From contig CABUEI010000004.1 of NCBI GenBank assembly GCA_902490585.1, positions 49,337-113,336 of the forward strand: a stretch of 64,000 nucleotides of DNA. The letters run 5' to 3'. Each line of letters starts with the position of its first letter. Position 1 is the first letter of the stretch. This DNA is from an uncultured Oscillospiraceae bacterium (GTDB lineage: Bacteria > Bacillota > Clostridia > Oscillospirales > Ruminococcaceae). Under the pieces are notes generated by a model, which worked only from the letters and a program-made list of their open reading frames with translations, had not been told where the DNA came from and made no database searches. Positions 50,012-60,052 of the stretch are shown piece after piece. The position numbers and the translations under genes are program-made.

Positions 50012-52094
50012 GCTTGGCAAATGGATAACAAAGCACAGAGTAATCATTCTTATAGTTGCGGTCGTACTGCTGATACCCTCGGTACTCGGTATGATAGCTA
50101 CAAGAATAAATTATGATATGCTCAATTACCTGCCCGACACTATGGAAACCATACAGGGTCAGGACATTCTGCTGAATGACTTCGGTAAAGGCGCATTCAG
50201 TATGATAGTAGTGGAAGATATGGAGCCGAAAGATGTTTCCGCTCTGAAAGAAAAGATTGAAGCAGTCGATCATGTTGACTCGGTGATCTGGTATGATTCG
50301 ATCGCAGACGTTTCAATCCCTATGGATATTCTTCCCGACAAGATTAAAGACGCATTCAACACCGATCATTCAACGGTTATGGCGGTATTCTTCGATACAT
50401 CGACATCAGCCGATGAAACAATGGAAGCTATCAACACAATAAGAGATGTAACAAACAATCAGTGTTTCGTTTCCGGTATGTCTGCAATGGTAACTGACCT
50501 TAAAAACCTTTGCGAGCAGGAAGAGCCGATATATGTTGCTATCGCAGTTGTTCTCGCTGTTGTAGTAATGATGCTCTTCATGGATTCTTTCCTGATACCG
50601 ATAATTTTCCTTGTAAGTATCGGTATGGCTATTCTCTACAACTTAGGCAGTAACTACTTCTTAGGCGAGATAAGCTACATAACAAAGGCACTTTCCGCTA
50701 TCTTACAGCTCGGTGTTACAATGGACTACTCGATCTTCCTGTGGCACAGCTACAATGAGCAGAAGGTAAGATTTGACGGCGATAAGGAACGTGCAATGTC
50801 GCACGCAATATCAAACAGTATCATTTCTGTAGCAAGTTCATCAATAACAACAATTGCCGGATTCCTTTCAATGTGCTTCATGAGCTTTACGCTCGGTGCA
50901 GACCTCGGTATAGTAATGGCTAAGGGTGTTGTATTCGGACTCATCGGTTGTGTAACAATTCTTCCTTCACTTATCCTTGTATTCGATAAGGCAATTGAGA
51001 AGACAAGACATAAACAGCTTATGCCGAAGTTCGACAAGGTTGCAAAGTTCATTACAAAGCGTTCGTGGATATTCCTTATAATATTCGCAGTGCTTGTCGG
51101 TCCCGCAGTTTACGGTTACAACAACACCAAGAAATATTACGACCTGAGCCAGACAATGCCTCAGGATATGGATTTCGTAATCGCCAACACAAAACTGAAA
51201 GACGATTTCGGAATGTCAAACGTTCACATGATACTTGCCGATTCAAACCTCTCACAGAAAGACGCAAAGAATATGCTTGATGAGGTAAGTAAGGTTGACG
51301 GTGTAAACCTCGCAGTCGGATTTGACTCTCTTATCGGTTCTTCGGTACCCTCAGAGATAATCCCCGATTCAATATCTGAAGTGCTCAAGGGTGATAAGTA
51401 TCAGCTGATGCTTGTAGGCAGTGAGTACGGCACCGCAACAGACGAAGTAAATAACCAGGTATTAGAGATAAATAACATTATAAAGAAATACGACAGCTCG
51501 GCAATGCTTATCGGTGAAGCTCCTTGTACGAAGGACCTTATCGAAGTAACCGACAGAGACTTCAAGGTAGTTGACGTAATTTCAATAGCCGCTATCTTCC
51601 TGATTATCTTAGTAACATTTAAGTCGATTTCACTTCCGCTGATACTTGTAGCAGTAATCGAGTTCGCTATCTTCGTAAACCTCGGTATTCCTTGCTACAC
51701 AGGTACAGAGCTTGCATTCATTGCTCCTATCTGCATCAGTACAATCCAGCTCGGTGCTACCGTTGACTATGCGATCCTGATGACAACAAGATACAAGAAG
51801 GAACGTAACAAGGGCAGTGACAAGAATGAAGCGGTTTACACAGCTCTTAAATCTTCAATACCTTCAATCATCGTAAGTGCACTCGGATTCTTCGCCGCAA
51901 CATTCGGTGTAGGTATTTATTCAAATGTAGATATGATAAGCTCACTGTGTGCTCTTATGGCAAGAGGCGCTATCATCAGTATGGTATCGGTAATCCTGTT
52001 ATTACCCGCTATGCTCAAGCTCTTCGATAAGATCATAATCCACACAAGCCTTGGCTTCAAGGAAGCAAGAGAAGCCGGTAAGAAGACGAACTGA
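50004..52094 (+). CDS. MMPL/RND-family membrane transporter
   Basis: 696 residues. A Gram-positive RND transporter of the MMPL type with about 12 helices: an N-terminal helix (VIILIVAVVLLIPSVLGMI), an extracytoplasmic loop, helices 2-6 (SIFLWHSYNEQ close to the proton-relay motif LQLGVTMDYSIFL), and a duplicated second half (IQLGATVDYAILMTTRY). The two GVTMDYS/GATVDYA motifs are the MMPL hallmarks. It shares its promoter with the DUF308 gene and is followed by a secreted heptad-repeat protein, which is a common pairing. It probably exports lipids or hydrophobic toxins; the substrate cannot be named. Confidence 0.88.
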   Translation: MIKLGKWITKHRVIILIVAVVLLIPSVLGMIATRINYDMLNYLPDTMETIQGQDILLNDFGKGAFSMIVVEDMEPKDVSALKEKIEAVDHVDSVIWYDSIADVSIPMDILPDKIKDAFNTDHSTVMAVFFDTSTSADETMEAINTIRDVTNNQCFVSGMSAMVTDLKNLCEQEEPIYVAIAVVLAVVVMMLFMDSFLIPIIFLVSIGMAILYNLGSNYFLGEISYITKALSAILQLGVTMDYSIFLWHSYNEQKVRFDGDKERAMSHAISNSIISVASSSITTIAGFLSMCFMSFTLGADLGIVMAKGVVFGLIGCVTILPSLILVFDKAIEKTRHKQLMPKFDKVAKFITKRSWIFLIIFAVLVGPAVYGYNNTKKYYDLSQTMPQDMDFVIANTKLKDDFGMSNVHMILADSNLSQKDAKNMLDEVSKVDGVNLAVGFDSLIGSSVPSEIIPDSISEVLKGDKYQLMLVGSEYGTATDEVNNQVLEINNIIKKYDSSAMLIGEAPCTKDLIEVTDRDFKVVDVISIAAIFLIILVTFKSISLPLILVAVIEFAIFVNLGIPCYTGTELAFIAPICISTIQLGATVDYAILMTTRYKKERNKGSDKNEAVYTALKSSIPSIIVSALGFFAATFGVGIYSNVDMISSLCALMARGAIISMVSVILLLPAMLKLFDKIIIHTSLGFKEAREAGKKTN

Positions 52095-52108
52095 GAAAGG
52101 ACAACAGC

Positions 52109-54871
52109 ATGAAAGAGATAAGAAAAAAGATTATAAAGATAGTTTCAATAGTTCTTGCAGCCGCAATGATAGGCACATCTTCAGGTCTGCTTGCATTCGC
52201 CGCACAGAACAGCAACGACGACAACACCACATCGTCATCGGTTTCCGACAGTGCCTCAACAAGCAGTGAAAAGAAGCACTCCGACACAGACGGCAAGGAA
52301 GAAACCGTATATATTATCGCAAATGCAGACGGCACAACAAAGAAAGTAATCGTCAGCGACTGGCTGAAGAACGGCTCACAGAACGCCTCGATCGAAGACG
52401 AAACAACCCTTAAAGACATCAAGAACGTCAAGGGTGACGAAACCTTCACAAATAACGGCGAGAATTACACATGGGCGGCAAACGGCAGTGACATCTACTA
52501 CCAGGGTACAACCGATAAGGCTCTTCCCGTTGATATGAAGATTACATACACACTTGACGGCAAGACAGTAACTCCCGATGAGATAAAGGGCAAGAGCGGT
52601 AAGGTAACTATCCGCTTTGACTACACAAACAACGAAAAGCGTACCGTAAAGGTAGACGGCAAGAGCATGGATATGTACGTTCCTTTCCTTATGGTAACAG
52701 GAACAGTTCTCGACAACGAGAAGTTCACCAACATTGAAGTTACAAACGGTAAGCTTGTAAATGACGGTGACAGATCCGCAGTTCTCGGCTTTGCACTTCC
52801 CGGTCTTCAGGAAAACCTTGATCTCGACAAGGACGATTATGAAATACCCTCTTACGTTGAAATCAGCGCCGATGTCAAAGACTTCGAGCTCCTCACTTGT
52901 ATGACAGTCGGAACAACCGAGCTGTTCAACGAAGTTGACACAGATAAGATAAGCATGGACGATATCGACGGCACAATAAAGGAATTTACAGACGCTGTAG
53001 ACCAGCTCTCTGACGGTTCTTCACAGCTTTATGACGGTCTGGTAACACTGTTTGAAAAATCAGGTGAACTTGCCGACGGCACAAAACAACTTGCCGACGG
53101 TGCAGGAACACTTTATGACGGCACAGGTACTCTTGTAAGCGGTGTAAACGACCTCAAGGACGGTGCCGATGCACTGAACACAGGTGCGGTACAGTTAAAG
53201 GACGGCACAGTTGCACTGGTAGCCGGTATCAAGGATTTAAAGAGCGGTGCTAAGGCACTTGATGACGGTGCAGGACAGTTAAAGGACGGCACAGGTACTC
53301 TTGTAAGTGGCGTTAAAGATTTAAAGAGCGGTGCAGATGCTCTGAATACAGGCGCAGGACAGTTAAAGGACGGTACATCAGCATTAGTCAGCGGTGCAAA
53401 GAATCTCATCTCAGGTGCAGATCAGCTGAACAGCGGTGCATCTTCACTCGACAGCGGTGCTTCTCAGGTTGAGAGCGGTGCAGGTCAGGTAAGTGCCGGT
53501 GCATCACAGCTGAACGCCGGTCTCGGTCAGCTTTCTTCAAACAGCGCACAGCTCAACACAGGTGCAAAGCAGGTATTCGATACTCTGTTATCTACAGCAG
53601 AAACACAGATCAAGGCATCGGGACTTACAGTTCCCACACTTACAATCAGTAACTATAAGACAGAACTCAACAAGCTTGTTGATTCACTTGACAAGGATAA
53701 GGTTTATGAACTGGCTTACAATACCGCACTCGAAAAGGTAACAGCTGAGGTTGAGAAGAACAACGATGCTATTACTGCGGGTGTAACACAGGCAGTACAG
53801 GCTAAGGTTCTTGAGGGCGTTCTCAAAGCCGCAGGTTATAATATGACTGCTGAGCAGTACAATGCCGCAGTCAAGGCAGGACAGATTCCCGAAGCAGTAC
53901 AGACTCAGGTTGATGCCGCTGTATCGGCTCAGATGGCAACCGATGCAATAAAGGCTCAGATAAGCACAAATGTTGAAGCACAGAAGAAACAGCTCATCGA
54001 CCAGAACATGAAGAGTGAAACCGTTACGACACAGATCAACGAAGCAGTTGCAAAGGCTCAGGCAGGTCAGACAACAATTAAGAACCTTATCACACAGCTT
54101 GATTCTTACAACCAGTTCTATACAGGTCTTACACAGTATACAGCAGGTGTTGACAGTGCATACGACGGCTCCAAGACGCTTACAGCAGGTGCATCACAGC
54201 TTTACAGCGGTACAAAGGATCTCCACAGCGGCGCTACGCAGCTGAAGAACGGTACACAGCAGCTTACAAGCGGCGGTTCAACACTTATTTCTGGTGTTAA
54301 CCAGCTTGATAAGGGTGCAAGCGATTTAAAGGACGGTACAGCAAGCCTTGTAACAGGTGTTGGCACACTTCAGAGCGGTGCTTCTGACCTTAATAAAGGC
54401 GCAAGCGACCTGAAAGACGGTACAGCAAGCCTTGTAACAGGCGTAGGAACACTTTATGACGGTGCTGTACAGCTTGATAATGGTACAGGCGACTTAAAGG
54501 ACGGCACAGCAAGCCTTGTTGCAGGTGTAGGAACACTTCACAGCGGTGCATTACAGATTCACGAAGGTGCAGGCGACTTAAAGGACGGCGCTGATCAGCT
54601 CAATGACGGCGTAGCAACGCTCATTGACGGCGTAAAGCAGTTAAGAGACGGTGCTAAGGAACTTAACGACGGTATGAACGAGTTCAACGAAAAGGCTGTC
54701 AAGAAGATAGTTGATGCGGTTGACGGTGATATAGCGGGTCTTATCGACAAGCTGAAAGCTACAGTAGCCGCAGGCAAGGATTACGATACATTCGGCGGCA
54801 AGTCTGATAAGACAGAAGGCACTGTAAAGTTCATTTACAGAACCGAGAGCATCTCAGCAGATGACGAATGA
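52109..54871 (+). CDS. Secreted heptad-repeat (LxxG) protein, MMPL partner
   Basis: 920 residues. An N-terminal signal peptide (IIKIVSIVLAAAMIGTSSGLLAFA) is followed by a globular domain (about 50-290) and two long blocks of seven-residue LxxGAxx repeats (about 309-487 and 684-860; e.g. LKDGTGTLVSGVKDLKSG). These match the X-X-X-Leu-X-X-Gly heptad repeats of YhgE/Pip-type proteins. Between them lies an alpha-helical region (about 490-680). No C-terminal membrane helix follows, unlike YhgE/Pip, so the export role is presumably carried by the MMPL gene next door. The repeats are recent in DNA (near-identical 21-bp units). Terminator at 54890. Confidence 0.8.
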   Translation: MKEIRKKIIKIVSIVLAAAMIGTSSGLLAFAAQNSNDDNTTSSSVSDSASTSSEKKHSDTDGKEETVYIIANADGTTKKVIVSDWLKNGSQNASIEDETTLKDIKNVKGDETFTNNGENYTWAANGSDIYYQGTTDKALPVDMKITYTLDGKTVTPDEIKGKSGKVTIRFDYTNNEKRTVKVDGKSMDMYVPFLMVTGTVLDNEKFTNIEVTNGKLVNDGDRSAVLGFALPGLQENLDLDKDDYEIPSYVEISADVKDFELLTCMTVGTTELFNEVDTDKISMDDIDGTIKEFTDAVDQLSDGSSQLYDGLVTLFEKSGELADGTKQLADGAGTLYDGTGTLVSGVNDLKDGADALNTGAVQLKDGTVALVAGIKDLKSGAKALDDGAGQLKDGTGTLVSGVKDLKSGADALNTGAGQLKDGTSALVSGAKNLISGADQLNSGASSLDSGASQVESGAGQVSAGASQLNAGLGQLSSNSAQLNTGAKQVFDTLLSTAETQIKASGLTVPTLTISNYKTELNKLVDSLDKDKVYELAYNTALEKVTAEVEKNNDAITAGVTQAVQAKVLEGVLKAAGYNMTAEQYNAAVKAGQIPEAVQTQVDAAVSAQMATDAIKAQISTNVEAQKKQLIDQNMKSETVTTQINEAVAKAQAGQTTIKNLITQLDSYNQFYTGLTQYTAGVDSAYDGSKTLTAGASQLYSGTKDLHSGATQLKNGTQQLTSGGSTLISGVNQLDKGASDLKDGTASLVTGVGTLQSGASDLNKGASDLKDGTASLVTGVGTLYDGAVQLDNGTGDLKDGTASLVAGVGTLHSGALQIHEGAGDLKDGADQLNDGVATLIDGVKQLRDGAKELNDGMNEFNEKAVKKIVDAVDGDIAGLIDKLKATVAAGKDYDTFGGKSDKTEGTVKFIYRTESISADDE
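53035..54690 (+). repeat. Tandem 21-bp coding repeats (7-residue LxxG units)
   Basis: The coding DNA repeats in units of 21 nt encoding forms of LKDGTxxLVxGVxxLxxG. Blocks at about 53035-53570 and 54160-54690 carry many near-identical stretches (for instance GACTTAAAGGACGG recurs several times), so slippage or recombination is possible. Confidence 0.8.
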
Positions 54872-54889
54872 TCAATAACTGAATAATTT

Positions 54890-54940
54890 AAAAGCTCTGT
54901 CGGAGTTGCATGACTTCGACAGAGCTTTTTCATTTTTTAT
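54890..54940 (+). terminator. Terminator after the heptad-repeat gene
   Basis: AAAGCTCTGTCG (54891-54902) pairs with CGACAGAGCTTT (54917-54928), then TTCATTTTTT. Confidence 0.93.
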
Positions 54941-55040
54941 TACAAATGTCATATAGGATAATTCCGTTTGTAACTGGTGCTGTCGGCTTTATCGGTGTAT
55001 AATCATTACAGTAAGATAAATAACCGAAAGGGGAGCATTT

Positions 55041-55985
55041 ATGATATTCGCAAGCATAAATAATCTTGTCAAGAATTACGGCAATCACTGTGCTGTAGAC
55101 AACCTCAGTTTCAATGTAAACGAGGGTGAGATATTCGGTCTTATAGGACCTAACGGAGCAGGCAAATCCACTACAATAAATATAATCACTACTCTTGATG
55201 AAATGACATCCGGCAGTGTGATGATAGACGGCATGGATATTGCAAAACAGAGAGCGGAGATAAGGCGCATAATCGGCAGTGTGCCGCAGGAGATAGCGGT
55301 TTATCCGTATCTTACAGCAAAGGAAAACGTTGAGTTTTTTGCATCGCTATACGGTTTCAAGGGCGAACAGTTACATAAAAATGCAATGACGGCACTTGAA
55401 TTTGCAGGACTTGCCGATAAGGCGGATATGAAACCAAAGAAAATGTCAGGCGGTATGAAACGCAGATTGAATATTGCCTGCGGTATTGCGCATAAACCGA
55501 AACTTATAGTTATGGACGAACCAACCGTCGGCGTTGACGCACAGTCGAGAGAACATATAATGAACTCAATCAAGAAACTGCGTGAAAGCGGAGCAACAGT
55601 AATATACACCTCGCACTATATGCACGAGGTTGAAGAGATCTGTGACCGTGTAGCTATAATAGACAAGGGCAGACTGATAGCCGAGGGTACACAGCAGGAG
55701 CTTATTACCATGATAACAGACAACTGTACGGTGCATATTACCACAAAGCAGTGTGACAGTGAAACAAGAAACAAGGTGTCAAGGGCAATTTCAAATCTCC
55801 CCGATGTAAACAGGGTGCAGTTTACAGACAATGTAATAAGCGTTGATATGAGTATAAGCTGTAATGATATTTCTCACGTTATCAGCGAACTTGTAAATCA
55901 TGATCTTCCCGTACTTGAAGTCAACACGGAAAAAACCGATATGGACACGGTGTTCCTGTCACTGACCGGACATGAAATACGTTAA
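55041..55985 (+). CDS. ABC-2 type exporter ATPase
   Basis: 314 residues. Walker A GPNGAGKST (36-44), signature MSGGMKRRLN, Walker B LIVMDEPTVGVD and H-loop TSHYMHEV. The extra C-terminal 90 residues are a common regulatory extension. Together with two permease genes and a two-component system directly downstream (gaps 11-15 nt), it makes a five-gene unit typical of bacitracin/lantibiotic-style self-protection or drug export. Start has GAAAGGGGAG. The only promoter hint is a TATAAT at 54998 with a poor -35 box. Confidence 0.92.
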   Translation: MIFASINNLVKNYGNHCAVDNLSFNVNEGEIFGLIGPNGAGKSTTINIITTLDEMTSGSVMIDGMDIAKQRAEIRRIIGSVPQEIAVYPYLTAKENVEFFASLYGFKGEQLHKNAMTALEFAGLADKADMKPKKMSGGMKRRLNIACGIAHKPKLIVMDEPTVGVDAQSREHIMNSIKKLRESGATVIYTSHYMHEVEEICDRVAIIDKGRLIAEGTQQELITMITDNCTVHITTKQCDSETRNKVSRAISNLPDVNRVQFTDNVISVDMSISCNDISHVISELVNHDLPVLEVNTEKTDMDTVFLSLTGHEIR

Positions 55986-55996
55986 GGAGCGGAAAT

Positions 55997-57094
55997 ATGC
56001 TTAGTTTGATTATAAAACAGATGAAAGAATATTTCAGAAGTCCGGTTAATGTGTTCATGGGACTTTTATTCCCGGTACTCCTGGTATTCTTTCTCGGAAC
56101 TATGTTACAAAGCCTTGATATCTCAGATTATGATATCGGTGAGATTACATTGCAATACAGTGTTTCCGGTGCTGACGAACAAAGCGGTAAGGCATTTACC
56201 GGATTTCTTGACAATATTGATATGATAAAGGCTGAGAAAAACGATAATGCCGAAAAAGCATTGGCTCTTACCGATAACGGAGATATAGATGCGTATATCG
56301 AAGTTAAAGCTGATGAAATTGTTTTTCACAGCGGAAGAAACGATATAACAAACAGAGCACTCGGTTCGGTACTCAATTCATATATTGCGGTATCGGATAC
56401 ATACTACAAGATTGCGTCAACCGACCCGTCACTGCTTATGAATATCGGCAGTACAGATACGGATAAATCGTTTGTTGAACAGGAGGGACTGGGTGTCACA
56501 CGCAGTATGCTTGATTATTATGCCGTCAGCATGACGGTAATGATGATATTCATGGCACACATGATGATGGGTAGCACGGCTTTCAAGGACGAAGAAAAGA
56601 TATTCACCCTTTCACGTCTTTATCTGTCACCGCTGGGAAGAACAAAGCTGTTTTTCGGTAAACTTATCGGAATACTTCCCTCAGCGGTTATAAGCAATGC
56701 GGTAATAATGTTGCTATCGGCATTTGTGTTCGGTGCAAAATATTGTGATAATTTTATTGGAAATCTGATTTTGTTCTTGCTGTTCTCGTGTTGCTCGCTT
56801 GCGGCAATTGCCGTGGGTATGCTGATAGGCGTAATAATAAAAATACCTGCGGAGAGTGTGATAATACCGCTCGCATGGTCGCTTCTGTTTTTTTCAGGTT
56901 CATTCTCAAAAGAAATATTTCTGGAAGGCTTCAGTGACAAGCTCCCGCCGTATCTTATTCAACAGTCGGCATTCAGGCTGACTCTTTACGGTGAGAATAA
57001 CGAAGCAGTCATAACAATGGCGGTATGCCTTGCGGTGACGGTTTTTGTTTCTCTTATCGGTGCGGTAATATTCCGCCGTAAGAAAACAGTCTGA
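55997..57094 (+). CDS. ABC-2 type permease, first
   Basis: 365 residues. An N-terminal helix (VFMGLLFPVLLVFFLGTML), a large extracytoplasmic loop, then a C-terminal block of five helices (VISNAVIMLLSAFVF, LFLLFSCCSLAAIAVGMLIGV, VIIPLAWSLLFFSGSF), the usual ABC-2 (YhgE/CcmB-like) topology. It begins 11 nt after the ATPase. A second permease follows, so the complex is probably a heterodimer. Confidence 0.85.
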   Translation: MLSLIIKQMKEYFRSPVNVFMGLLFPVLLVFFLGTMLQSLDISDYDIGEITLQYSVSGADEQSGKAFTGFLDNIDMIKAEKNDNAEKALALTDNGDIDAYIEVKADEIVFHSGRNDITNRALGSVLNSYIAVSDTYYKIASTDPSLLMNIGSTDTDKSFVEQEGLGVTRSMLDYYAVSMTVMMIFMAHMMMGSTAFKDEEKIFTLSRLYLSPLGRTKLFFGKLIGILPSAVISNAVIMLLSAFVFGAKYCDNFIGNLILFLLFSCCSLAAIAVGMLIGVIIKIPAESVIIPLAWSLLFFSGSFSKEIFLEGFSDKLPPYLIQQSAFRLTLYGENNEAVITMAVCLAVTVFVSLIGAVIFRRKKTV

Positions 57095-57108
57095 AAGGGG
57101 AGTGTATT

Positions 57109-58245
57109 ATGAATAATATCAGAACAGTATTTACGGGAATGCTTAAGCGACTTAAAACCGCACTGGTGATAGCACTCCTTGCAGGACTTGCAAGCATTGC
57201 ACTATATTACTGCGGCAGACCGATAGCCGATATCTATTCCGTACAGGATAAGATAGATGTTGCCGTGATAGATAACGACAGATCAGAGCTTTCCGCAATG
57301 CTTAAAAACTATCTGTCCGATAAAATGAGTATGAACATTATAGAAGACGAACAGAAAAAATTCAATGATAAATTGATTAACCGTGACGTTTCTGCTATAA
57401 TAGAGATACCACAGAATTTTGAAGCCAATGTGATTTCGGGAAAAGACGTTAAGATAAAATCAACAACTCTTGACGATTATGAAAACGGAGCTTATATTTC
57501 GGTATATATCGAAGGCTTTATGAGAAGCGTAAATGTCGCTTCCGATGCCGCAAAGGGCGATGCAGAACTTTTTTCGAGGATTATGAACAGCTCTGCCGCA
57601 GATACGGAGCTTATCCAGGAAAACGCTGTAATATCCGACAGGGAAAATGAGTATGTCGCCGCTGGATTTACATTCTCAGAGGGCTTTATGATAATGCTTG
57701 TTACCGCTATCGGAATGTTCATAACTCTTGCCGTAATGGACGACAGACAGTACGGAACATACAGCAGAATGGCTATTTCGTCTGTAACAGGTATACAGTA
57801 CATAGTCGGAACGCTTGGAGCAAGCGTGCTGATATCTCTGATATCGCTTATCGTTTTACCGCTTTATCTGCTTATTACAGGTGCACGGATGAATACAGAC
57901 TATCCGCTTGTGTTTATAACTGTGATAATCTACTCGTTGTTCAATTCGGCACTGTCGATAATGCTGGCACAGCTGATAAGCTCAAAGCAGGCACTTGCAA
58001 CTATGTCCGGTTGTATCGCGTCGGTAGGCGCTTTGCTCGGCGGTGCGTGGTTCCCGATAGACGAAACGGCAGGTATGCTGAAATATCTTTCGTACATCAC
58101 GCCCCAGTACTGGTACTTCAACTTTATGTCGGGAGCGTCGGAACAACCGGTTATAAATATCTGCGTGCTTATACTCTATACATTGCTTATAATGCTTGCG
58201 AGTGCCGCACTGTTCAACAAAAAGTCGGTAACAGCAAAGGCTTGA
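57109..58245 (+). CDS. ABC-2 type permease, second
   Basis: 378 residues. Same topology: one N-terminal helix (ALVIALLAGLASIALYYC), a soluble loop, and a C-terminal membrane block (FMIMLVTAIGMFITLAVM, YIVGTLGASVLISLISLIVLPL, FPIDETAGMLKYLSYITPQYWYF). The PIDETAGMLKYLSYITPQYW segment resembles the characteristic ABC-2 motif before the last helix. A histidine-kinase gene begins 16 nt later. Confidence 0.85.
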   Translation: MNNIRTVFTGMLKRLKTALVIALLAGLASIALYYCGRPIADIYSVQDKIDVAVIDNDRSELSAMLKNYLSDKMSMNIIEDEQKKFNDKLINRDVSAIIEIPQNFEANVISGKDVKIKSTTLDDYENGAYISVYIEGFMRSVNVASDAAKGDAELFSRIMNSSAADTELIQENAVISDRENEYVAAGFTFSEGFMIMLVTAIGMFITLAVMDDRQYGTYSRMAISSVTGIQYIVGTLGASVLISLISLIVLPLYLLITGARMNTDYPLVFITVIIYSLFNSALSIMLAQLISSKQALATMSGCIASVGALLGGAWFPIDETAGMLKYLSYITPQYWYFNFMSGASEQPVINICVLILYTLLIMLASAALFNKKSVTAKA

Positions 58246-58260
58246 CGAAAGGAAAACGAA

Positions 58261-59382
58261 TTGTCACTGATATATCTGATTTATAAGCTGACGGCAATTG
58301 CCGCTTTCGGTGCTGTGAATATATTGGATAACTGCAATTCAGGCGATACGGTAGTAACCGTACTCGCCTTTTCCTGCTTTGCTCTGGTAGAATATCTTGT
58401 TTCCACGGTAAAAAAATCGGATACAGCGGCAGCTGTATGTTCATGCGTGTCGGCTGTGGCGGCATTTCTGATATACAGCGACAATCTTATATTCGTTCTA
58501 TGCTTTGCCGTGATTTTTGCTGTAGATAAATTCGGAGCGGAAAAGTATTTTTATTATATAAGCACAGTAGCGGTGCTTCTGATACTTTTTATATTCAAAC
58601 CGCCGTTTGTTGTACTTATAATCCTTGCGGTAATGCTGATACTTTTCGCAGTAACAAGAGTCACGGCAAGACAGCTTATACAGTGCAGAAAACAGCTTGC
58701 CGACAGCAGAGAAGAAACTGTAAGATTGAACCGCAAATCAGCAAGTCTTGAAGAGTACGCCAAAACAGCAAAGAAATCGGCAGCTATTGAAGAACGCAGA
58801 CGTTTTTCCGCAAGAATTCACGATAAGCTCGGTCACAGTATATCCGGAAGCATTATACTGCTTGAGGCGGCAAAACTGAATATCAGGACAAATCCCGACA
58901 GTGCGGAGCAGTGTATAACTACCGTAACCGATAACCTCAGAAGCGGTGTTGATGATATAAGACAGGCTCTGCGTGAAGAACGCCCTGACAGTAAAGCAAT
59001 AGGTATCAGCGAGCTTAAAGAAATTCTCGGGGAGTATAAAGCCAAATATAATATTACCACTTCATTTGAAATTAAAGGCGATGCGGACAAAGTTTCATTT
59101 CAGGTATGGAACTGTATAAAAGAAAATCTGATTGAAACACTTACCAATACGCTCAAACATTCGTGTGCAAACGAATTTTCGCTTATTATATCGGTTATGA
59201 ACAAGGTTATCCGTGCGGAATTCAAGGATAACGGCGGCGGAAACGAAAATTTCAAAAAAGGAACAGGGCTTACCGCAATAGAAGAACGTACCGTGCTGGC
59301 TGACGGCAAGTGCATTTTTCTGGCACAACCGGGCGGATTTTCGGTAGTAAACATATTCAGTATAAAAGAGGATAACGTATGA
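58261..59382 (+). CDS. Sensor histidine kinase (HisKA_3/NarL type)
   Basis: 373 residues. Six hydrophobic stretches in the first 150 residues and no large extracytoplasmic domain suggest an intramembrane-sensing kinase. A HisKA_3 phosphorylation site is H187 in ARIHDKLGHSISG, with HATPase residues DNGGG and GTGLTAIEER downstream. The start is TTG at 58261 with AAAGGA upstream. Its end overlaps the response-regulator start by 4 nt (ATGA). It probably monitors the ABC transporter or its antibiotic. Confidence 0.88.
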   Translation: MSLIYLIYKLTAIAAFGAVNILDNCNSGDTVVTVLAFSCFALVEYLVSTVKKSDTAAAVCSCVSAVAAFLIYSDNLIFVLCFAVIFAVDKFGAEKYFYYISTVAVLLILFIFKPPFVVLIILAVMLILFAVTRVTARQLIQCRKQLADSREETVRLNRKSASLEEYAKTAKKSAAIEERRRFSARIHDKLGHSISGSIILLEAAKLNIRTNPDSAEQCITTVTDNLRSGVDDIRQALREERPDSKAIGISELKEILGEYKAKYNITTSFEIKGDADKVSFQVWNCIKENLIETLTNTLKHSCANEFSLIISVMNKVIRAEFKDNGGGNENFKKGTGLTAIEERTVLADGKCIFLAQPGGFSVVNIFSIKEDNV

Positions 59383-60002
59383 AGATAATTATAGCAGATG
59401 ATGACAGTATAATCCGTGAGGGGCTTAAAATGATCATTTCATCTCAGCCTGATTTTGAGATCATCGGTGTAGCCAGTGACGGTGCCGAAGCAGTTGACCT
59501 TTGCAGAAAATACAAAACAGATATAGCTCTTCTTGATATAAGAATGCCTGTAATGGACGGGATAGATGCGGCGAAAATAATGCTTGAAGAAAATCTCTGC
59601 AAACCGTTACTGCTGACAACGTTTGACGAGCAGGAGCTTATTCAGCGTGCGCTGAAAGTCGGTGTCAGCGGATATATACTTAAAAACACGCAGACAGACG
59701 GTATTTTCAGTGCGTTGAGAACCGTGTACAACGGCGGCACGGTATTCCAGCAGGATATCCTGTCATATATCCGTGATGCCGCAGTGAAATGCTACGGCAA
59801 AAGCGCCGTGTTCAGCCTTCTGACCGAAAGAGAGCTTGACATAGTAAAGCTGATCGCTGACGGCTGTTCCAATACCGAAATTTCCGAAAAACTGTTCTTA
59901 TCAAACGGCACAGTTCGCAACTATATCAGCGTAATTCTTGAAAAGACAGGACTTGAGCACAGAACGCAGATAGCTGTCCGCTATCTTAAAGGTGATGAAT
60001 AA
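59379..60002 (+). CDS. NarL/FixJ-family response regulator
   Basis: 207 residues. The receiver has D53 in LLDIRMPVMDG and the usual T and K residues in TTFDEQE and YILKN. The LuxR-type HTH is ERELDIVKLIADGCSNTEIS and LFLSNGTVRNYIS. It overlaps the kinase gene and presumably activates the upstream ABC operon. A terminator overlapping the converging HAD gene follows. Confidence 0.92.
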   Translation: MKIIIADDDSIIREGLKMIISSQPDFEIIGVASDGAEAVDLCRKYKTDIALLDIRMPVMDGIDAAKIMLEENLCKPLLLTTFDEQELIQRALKVGVSGYILKNTQTDGIFSALRTVYNGGTVFQQDILSYIRDAAVKCYGKSAVFSLLTERELDIVKLIADGCSNTEISEKLFLSNGTVRNYISVILEKTGLEHRTQIAVRYLKGDE

Positions 60003-60015
60003 AGATGAAAAAATA

Positions 60016-60052
60016 TTCCCGTAAGCTGATCGGTAGGCTTATGGGAGTTTTC
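60016..60052. terminator. Terminator between response regulator and HAD genes
   Basis: TCCCGTAAGC (60017-60026) pairs with GCTTATGGGA (60037-60046), then GTTTTC; it touches the stop codon of the convergent gene. Confidence 0.7.

Noticed and set aside
53113..53409. Minus-strand open frame inside the heptad-repeat gene
   Set aside because: It is a mirror of the repeated coding sequence with no ribosome site; repeats create long open antisense frames.
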